Assembly: GCA_030549775.1 (NCBI GenBank)
Contig: CM060174.1
Coordinates: 42,174,586 to 42,238,585, forward strand
Direction of reading: 5' to 3'
From: Tamarix chinensis
Taxonomy: Eukaryota; Streptophyta; Magnoliopsida; Caryophyllales; Tamaricaceae
Length of the DNA stretch: 64,000 bases
In this document: piece after piece, positions 57,567 through 64,000 of the stretch
Layout of the letters: each line of letters opens with the position of its first letter
Position numbering within the stretch: position 1 is the stretch's first letter
The notes under the pieces: generated by a model
What the model saw: the letters and a program-made list of their open reading frames with translations, nothing else
Told to the model about the DNA's origin: nothing
The model's database searches: none
Position numbers and translations under genes: made by a program

Positions 57567-58959
57567 TGTTGAATTCATAGGTTAATAAACATTTTTTTTA
57601 ATGATGACAAACTCAATTATGAATTAGAGTGCTAATTCAAGGAGTTCTAGCTCAATCAACCTTTGTTTTTGCAATCAAAGTGTATATTATAGCAAAAAAT
57701 GAAGTATTCAATACTTAACTAAATCAAGGAGCACTAAGGATATCATGTTTAAAAATCATATCTTAAGCATAAGAAAGATATCAAAAAGGCCAAAAAAGAA
57801 TACTCTAACTTCAAGAACTTCAATTTCATACCTGGAATACATAAATAATGAAGGGATACGCAAGTGTGCTCAAAAGAACCAAGAGTCAAGCTTCAAGAAC
57901 TATGTTATACTCTTAAGTTTATGTACATATGATTTATATATTGAGCACTTAAATTTTGTAATGATTTCATATTTATCCTATTCCAATATCATTTTGAAAG
58001 TTCATAAAATTATTTCTTGTATAAAAAATTTTTATAAGTATTTACACAAAAGGATGTTAAAAATAAGTCCTTTCTTAAGCCATTTTTCATAAAATCTTAT
58101 TTTAAAAATTCACCATAAACTCTATAGATTTCATTTTTGGATGAATAATATTTCTTTGGAAATATTAAGATGTGTACTTTATAGAAAAAATATGCCATAC
58201 AATTTTGATCTTTGTAGCTCAAGTTATGGTCTTTTTTGTAAAGGTGTGGAACATTGAAAATTGACTCCCTCAATTTTACTCATCTTGCAGCACTATAAAT
58301 AAAAGTTATTATACTTTAATAAACATCAATCAATCTGGAAAAATTCTTATAAAATTATTATTTTCATATCATACAAAGAAGCAAACAGAGTTTTAATTTT
58401 ACACTTTCAAATCCAAATCAAACTTCTCAAGTACTTAATTTATTCTTCTTATTTAGCCAGAGTACTCATACACTTAAAATTATTATTATTTCTCTAGTCT
58501 GATCAAAATCTTCATTAGCTATTACTCACTTTTATATTTTATCAAATAATGATTCTTATAGTATTAATTCAAACTCGTCATCTAAAATACAAGTAAAGAG
58601 TGATGTGTTTTAGAGCATTTATAAGAGAGGTTATTAAGATTGTAGTCCCATAAACCTAGAGATGATGACTAGGCAAAATGTAAATTATCTCCTAGAGAAT
58701 CATTGAAATTGTAGACTCATAAACCAAGAGGGTAGTAATCATCATCAAGCACCTACTATAAATAAAGCGAAATTCAAATCTAAAAGACAAAAACTTTTGG
58801 TAGTGGATATAGAAAAACTTTGATGAGTTTTTTGAACCACCATAAATCGAGTATTTGTTGTTTTCCATTGTTCTACTCATTTCTTAAAAAATTTTAATTT
58901 AGCATTATTGTTACAAAGTACTATATTCACACCCTACAGAATTTCCATATATTCTTTCA
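57567..58959 (+). repeat. 5' LTR of a copia (SIRE/Maximus-like) element
   Basis: Starts TGTTGAATTCATAGG, with the characteristic TAATGATGACAAACTCAAT shortly after, and ends TTCTTTCA just before a decayed initiator-tRNA-Met PBS. 1393 bp. ORFs inside (57745-58092, 58692-58880) have no coding signature. No matching 3' LTR is seen in the window. Confidence 0.6.
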
Positions 58960-58961
58960 AT

Positions 58962-58973
58962 TAGTATGAAAGC
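58962..58973 (+). other. Decayed primer-binding site of the copia element
   Basis: TAGTATGAAAGC against the standard TGGTATCAGAGC (9 of 12), three bases after the LTR and followed by TTAGGGA, the usual context in SIRE-type copia elements. Confidence 0.6.
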
Positions 58974-59950
58974 TTAGGGATTCATCGAATTAATCTAATA
59001 AAAAGTACAAATAACTCTATTGGTGATGACTCAACACCTTCAAAGCCTCCATTGTTCATTAGAGAAAATCTTGGTCAATAGAAAAAAAACAATTAGAAAC
59101 TTCTTTAACGCACATAATCAAGACTTGTGGTTCATCATTCAACATGGTCTAACTAAGATTCAAAAATCCATCATCATTGGAATGATTGATAAATTGGTTC
59201 AAGAATGGATGGAGCTTGACAAAGAAAGATCCACCTTAAATGACAAAGAAATCTGAATATTCTATTATGGCCATATAGAAAGTGTATTTGAGCACATTCT
59301 TGAATGCACTATTGCTAAAGAGTTTTGGAAAATATGGTATATCACTTGTGTTGGTAATAAGGAAGAAGAAATTATACATCCTTCATCTCTATAAATGATG
59401 TAATTTCAAGTAAAAAAAAAAGGAGGTAATCAATTTCTCACCTAACTCTAAAATTATATGATATTTATGATCACAGCTTACATCATTTTGTGATTATGGA
59501 TTTTAAAAAAATTGAGTTAAATGAAATGTTTCACCACTTATCCTCAAAGCATGTAAAATTGAAACGTTTGTATCTATAGTGAAGAGCTTGAAAATTAAAT
59601 TAGATGTAAAAATTGAAACAGTTGAAAACCATTCTGTGAAAATTTATGAAAATATTAGAAACACCCTTCATCAATATAAAATAAGGCTTTATTTCCCTTT
59701 TCAAAAATGGTTTGGATTCCAAAGAGTTATATTAATATTGATAATTCAAATCGTATTCTACCTCATAATAAAAGAAAGGGGAATAAGGCCAACCCCTATG
59801 AACGCAAAAGGATATGAGTACCAAAAGCATATATTTGAAAAATAATTATAGGGGAGAATAAGAAGAAGAGGAGGATGAGTTTAAAGGACTAAATGAAAAT
59901 TACAACATCAAATTGTATTCTACCTCATAAAAAAAGAAAGGGGAATACAT
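58974..59950 (+). pseudogene. Copia gag relic (UBN2-type)
   Basis: From 59015 the frames give the UBN2/gag pattern: KPPLFIRENLGQ, then NFFNAHNQDLWFIIQHG, VQEWMELDKERSTLNDKEI, ESVFEHILECTIAKEFWKIW, followed by 59440-59580 LLYDLYDHSLHHFVIMDFKK-type sequence and SSKHVKLKRLYL. Frameshifts separate the parts. No protease, integrase or RT of this element follows, so the element is truncated about 1 kb after its PBS. Confidence 0.6.
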
Positions 59951-60532
59951 GTGCATTTTGGTAACGCTAAGTTAGTATTCAATTTTTTTGTATTACATTA
60001 TCTTCTATGTGAAATATTGCATAAGTGGATAAAATCCCTATCATTAATCCTTCAATCCTTATTGCATGACATTGCTAGGGCCTATGTGTTGTGATGGAGA
60101 TACCCTAAGAGTATGTTTCACCATTAAGTAAAACCCAATAAGGTTAGGTGAATTATTATCAATCGATCTCTACATGCTATGAATTATCACAGGGTGCACA
60201 CCCGATAACTAACATCTCCACTCTTACAACTCATCCTCGTAACATTCCCCACATCTATCTTGCATTCAATCTGTTTACTCTCTAAGTATTCAACTATTTC
60301 ATATACCGTCAACATCACCTCTTTAGTAACTATTACATTAGTATATTCATATGATACTCCATTTTAGTGAGCATAAGTCACTCCTCTAATCCCTGTGGGA
60401 TTGACATCCTCATACCTCTTTACTATTTTGGGTGACCGTGTATAGTTGCATGAGATGTGTTGTGTTGACTAACTTAAACTCACACTACCAATTCTCTTGA
60501 CTATACGCACACTAGAACTCGCCAAGTTTCTA
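59951..60532 (+). repeat. Probable 5' LTR end of a decayed Athila-like element
   Basis: AATCCCTGTGGGATTGACAT followed by CCTCATACCTCTTTACTATT and GTGTATAGTTGCAT resembles the R-U5 end of Athila-type LTRs. CTCGCCAAGTTT lies just before the PBS. The left LTR boundary could not be fixed. Confidence 0.45.
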
Positions 60533-60549
60533 GTGTTGTTGTCAAAGCC
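60533..60549 (+). other. Decayed tRNA-Asp-type primer-binding site
   Basis: TAGTGTTGTTGTCAAAG against TGGCGCCGTTGCCGGGG. All eight differences are C-to-T or G-to-A transitions, and the preceding 'GCCAAGTTT' is the usual context of Athila/Tat elements. Confidence 0.6.
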
Positions 60550-60759
60550 TAAGAAGATTGAATTTATCTTTTTGTTGAATGTTAAATGATAGCATCTTAT
60601 GAATTTTTCTTTTACATAGCTAACAATAGAATTTTTTGTATATTTTAGATTTATTTATTTCTTTTAAAGGACTTGACCTTATTAACCAGAACTGATCAAG
60701 GTACCTTAGTACTAATCGACCTAGAAATAGAGTGCACACTAAGCAGAACTCGGGTGGCC

Positions 60760-61640
60760 CTACATCATCAATAATGGCGAAAAAAGGATCAACTTTAGAA
60801 GGTTTTGATAAAATGAGTCATTTAGGTTAACAATAGCCTAACAAGGGTAACAATGGGTCACCTATTCCATAACCCAAATAGAGGGAAGGATTACCCATGA
60901 TCTTACCCCCTAACATTAATATAAGTCCCTTAGGATTGCAAACTCCACCTCTAGGAGATGATCGCAACCAAGGGATTAGGGATTATACTATGCCAGACCA
61001 ATATCACCTGAACCCTACCATTGCTCATCTTGAAATTCAAGCCCCTCATTTCAAGCTTAAACCGATAATGTTCCACATGTTACAAATAATAGGGAAAGTT
61101 AGAGGCCAACCTACTAAAGATCCACATCGGCACTTGAGAGTATTCATGGAAGTTACTGATACCTTTAAGATTTAGAAAGTTCCAAAAATATCCCTATGAC
61201 TTAAGTTATTTCTCTATTCTTTGAGATATTGTGCTAAGGAGTGGCTAACTTCCCTAACAATTAGTTAAATCACTTCTTGGGATGACTTAGCTTAGAAGTT
61301 CCTCATGTGATACTTTCCTCATAATAAAAATGCCAAACTTAGGCATAGCATCACCGCATTCTTGCAAGAGGAAGATGAGACACTCCGTGATGCATTGGAG
61401 AGAATTAAAGAATTCCTAAGGAAATGTCCCAACCATAGAATCCCTCACTAGTTACAAATAGAAATATTTTACCATGGACTTAACCTGCAGACATGGAACT
61501 TAGTGGATGCCTCAACCAATGGCTTTGTGCTAAGTAAAACTGATGACCAAGCTTATAGGATTATTAAGACCATAGCATGCAACAACAAAAAATGGGGTAG
61601 TGCCAGGAGTGTTCATAAGGTGTGAGTAGCATAAGTATTC
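60760..61640 (+). pseudogene. Gag of the right-hand Athila-like relic
   Basis: 60897-61175 reads IRDYTMPDQYHLNPTIAHLE, PHFKLKPIMFHMLQIIGKVR and DPHRHLRVFMEVTDTFKI. The next frames give YCAKEWLTSLT, SWDDLA.KFLM.YFPHNKN, AFLQEEDETLRDALERIKEF, LRKCPNHRIPH and IEIFYHGLNLQTWNLVDAST. This is the retrotransposon gag domain of the Athila/Tat branch. Stop codons (for example TAG at 61174-61176) break it. Confidence 0.75.
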
Positions 61641-62630
61641 AAAGTCGATACCGTCACAGCTCTATGAGTTGAGGTATCATCTATGGCTAATCTATTGAAA
61701 AATATTTCTCTCACTAACTCGTAAGTGTAGAGACAAGAAGAACAATCCACTATGTCCACAACTATAGTATCATGTGTATACTATGGAGAAGGTCATTTCT
61801 TCTAATAGTTTCTAGAAAATCTTGTGTTGGTGAATTACGTAAGAAACTAGGCTAGGAACTCTTAACAACCTTTGAAAATTAGTACAACCCTACCTAGAGG
61901 CAACAGCCTAAATTATCATGGTCTAATCAAAATAACGTGCAAAATCTGGCCAACCATTACCGCCAACATCACTACTACCAACCTTACCACCAGCACCTTC
62001 CACAATCACAAACTCACAAACCTCCTACCCCACATAATAACCCTAACTCATTGGAAACTCTTCTAAAAGAATATATTGTAAAAGAAAATGTAGCAATATA
62101 AAGTAACACCAACTCCCTAAGAACCTTAAAAATACAGATGGGGCAGTTGGCTATAACCGTGAGTAGAAAACCCCAGGGCACTCTCCCAATGACACTAAGA
62201 ACCCCAGGAGAGAAGGACAAGAATAGTGTAAGGCGAAGCTAAAAGATAAAGTAGAACCTGTTGAGAAAAAGTTAGCCTGCACACTCTCCCACTTATAGAT
62301 TAACCCCATCCATGACTCAAAAGACAACATTATTCCCCTATCAGAGCCACCAAAAAGCAGAAAACAACCATCAAATTCCAACATTAAACCCTTTATTCCA
62401 TCACCACTATTTCCTTAGAGATTGCAGCAGCAATAGTAGGATAAGTAGTTCAATAAATTTCCTCAAATTATTCGCTAGTTACATATAAACATTCTATTAG
62501 TGGAAGCCAGTCAAGAGATGCCAAACTATACATAATTTTTAAATGATATTTTAACACGTAAAAGAAGACTTTGTGAATGCAAAATGGTAGCTATGATCCA
62601 GGGGTATGGATTGATTTTCCAACAAAAGGT
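61641..62630 (+). pseudogene. Gag-protease linker of the right-hand Athila-like relic
   Basis: Low-complexity, Asn/Thr/His- and Pro-rich readings with many stops, where gag C-terminus and spacer are expected. No zinc knuckle could be recognised. The ORFs at 61872-62066 (+) and 62014-62384 (-) are not supported as genes. Confidence 0.45.
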
Positions 62631-63065
62631 ACCTAGAAAATTATAAGACCCTGGCACCTTTACCATTCCTTGCTCCATTGGTGACAAGTATTATGGTAAG
62701 GCCCTTTCTGACCTCGGTGCCAGTGTCAACTTGATGCCTATGTCCATTTTTAGGAAACTTTGTATTGGGGAAGCAAGACATAAAACAATCACATTGCAAC
62801 TCATCAATCAATCATACGTTCACCCCTAAGGGAAAGATCGAATATGTACTTGTAAATGTGGATAGTTTTATCTTCCTAGTATACTTCATCATCCTTAACC
62901 ACAACACTAACAATGATGTCCTTATTATATTAGGAAGACCTTTCTTGGCCATTTGTAAGACCCTAATTGAAGTACATAAACGAGAATTAACAATGAGGGT
63001 CAATGAGGGTAGATCACGTTCAATGTCTTCAACTCTATCAAGCTATCAGAGGAGGATCTAGACGA
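62631..63065 (+). pseudogene. Aspartic protease of the right-hand Athila-like relic
   Basis: PGTFTIPCSIGDKYYGKALS followed by DLGASVNLMPMSIFRKL (active-site motif D-L-G-A), and later VLIILGRPFLAICKTLIEV. The same two landmarks frame the protease at 39587-40621 in the other Athila-like element. A small deletion and frameshift lie between them near 62760-62830. Confidence 0.8.
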
Positions 63066-63269
63066 ATGTTTGCGAGTTGATATTATTAATTTATCCATTT
63101 GTGATGAGTATCTTGTAGGAATATTTCATGAAGAATCCATATTGTTCAATGCATACCATCTTGAGTACAGATACCCTAATAGTCTTCCCAAGGAGCACTA
63201 TGAAAGTGAAACAAGGTGCACTCTGATAGATCACTCAACACCTTAAGAACATCTTAGATTAAAAAAAAG

Positions 63270-64000
63270 AGAGATATTGCCAACTAAACCTTTAATTTTG
63301 AAGCCTCGCACATTGGAACTAAAGCCACTGCTAGCCCACCTAAAATATTCCTAGTTAGGTAAGAAGGACACACTACCAATTATTATTTCATCAGCCTTAG
63401 CTGAATCTCACCAGGAGCAGTTGGTTCGACTACTACAAAGACACAAAAAGTTATTAGGATAGACCATGGAAGACATTCATGGAATCAATCTAATGGTATA
63501 CATGCATAAGATTCTGCTAGAGGATCCATCTAGTTCATTGTTAGAGTAGTAGAGATGGCTCAATCTAGTAATGAAGGAGGTGGTAAAGAAGGAAATCATT
63601 AAGTGGCTTGATGCCGGTATCATTTATCCAATTTCTGACAATTGGGTAAGTCTTATCCAATGCATCCCAAGAAAATAAGGTATGACTATTGTTCATAATC
63701 ATAAAAATAATTTGATCACAACCTGCACAGTCACAGGGTGGCATATTTGTATGGATTATAGAAAACTCAACAAGGGCACTTAGAAGGACCATTTCCCCCT
63801 CCCTTTGATTGACCATATGTTGGATAGATTGGCAAGAAGGGCCTTTTATTACTTCCTAGATAGATATTTAGGTCAACCAAATAGCCATTGTGCCTAATGA
63901 ACAACATAAGACTAATTTCACTTGCCCTTATGGCATGTTTGCTTTTTGGCGAATGCCTCTCAGCTTGTGTCATGCACCTACAACTTTTCAGTGATGCATG
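63270..64000 (+). pseudogene. Reverse transcriptase (N-terminal half) of the right-hand Athila-like relic, cut by the window end
   Basis: Readings include LELKPLLAHLKYS, DTLPIIISSALAESHQEQLV, LLQRHKKLLG, DIHGINLMVYMHKILLEDP, MKEVVKKEIIKWLDAGIIYP, TGWHICMDYRKLN, DHFPLPLIDHMLDRLARRAF and PYGMFAFWRMPLSLCHAPTT-type sequence up to 63995. The order matches 38700-39500 on the other strand. At least five stops or shifts are present. The catalytic YMDD block would lie beyond the window. Confidence 0.8.

Noticed and set aside
57745..58092. 115-codon ORF inside the copia LTR
   Set aside because: Basic, Ile/Lys-rich product without a family motif, wholly inside the predicted LTR and upstream of the PBS.
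62014..62384. Overlapping - strand ORFs (68 and 77 codons)
   Set aside because: They oppose the gag-protease direction of the Athila-like relic and show no conserved motif.

Overview
The window is a stretch of nuclear DNA from a flowering plant with a large, repeat-rich genome. The evidence is: nested LTR retrotransposons with plant-type primer-binding sites (complements of tRNA-Asp and initiator tRNA-Met), two CACTA (En/Spm) DNA transposons, high A+T content with long ATT/AAT microsatellites, and a single intron-containing plant fatty-acid-elongation gene. No rRNA or tRNA gene, CRISPR array or bacterial-type operon is visible. The species cannot be named from the sequence alone.

Layout. Positions 1-439 are the tail of a giant LTR. 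440-2875 is a relic of a Transposase_28-type protein. From about 3.1 kb to 46.8 kb lies one old, heavily mutated CACTA transposon on the + strand (CACTA-1), whose transposase gene is cut into three pieces by later insertions. The first insertion (4863-12753) is a solo LTR, itself interrupted by a second solo LTR (7216-11746). The second insertion (14218-43709) is an Athila-like Ty3/gypsy retrotransposon on the - strand. That element was in turn hit by a non-coding giant-LTR element (16892-24834) and by a younger CACTA transposon, CACTA-2 (27984-37835), which sits in its pol gene. Direct target duplications (GTAAT, ATAAG, GACAT, TTC) support these boundaries and give the order of insertion.

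A short gene island follows: 47.5-49.0 kb holds a three-exon, 328-residue 3-ketoacyl-CoA reductase-like gene (very-long-chain fatty acid elongation) with a plausible TATA box and G-box. It is the only apparently intact host gene. To its right lie another giant solo LTR (49509-54863) containing an 860-bp inverted repeat, tail fragments of copia and gypsy elements (54.9-57.6 kb), a copia LTR plus gag relic (57567-59950), and a decayed Athila-type gypsy element on the + strand that runs off the window end (about 60.0-64.0 kb).

Most distinctive are (i) a family of at least five giant-LTR copies (3.4-5.4 kb where complete) with no coding capacity but a shared internal layout: TATAAATA promoter, C-rich leader, ATT microsatellite, telobox-like minisatellite and a 60-bp tandem array; and (ii) the CACTA pair, which shares an unrecognised accessory ORF upstream of the transposase. 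CACTA-2 also carries a gene combining a transposase-like N-terminal region with a C-terminal Ulp1-like cysteine peptidase, and terminal arrays of small AACGG-containing hairpins.
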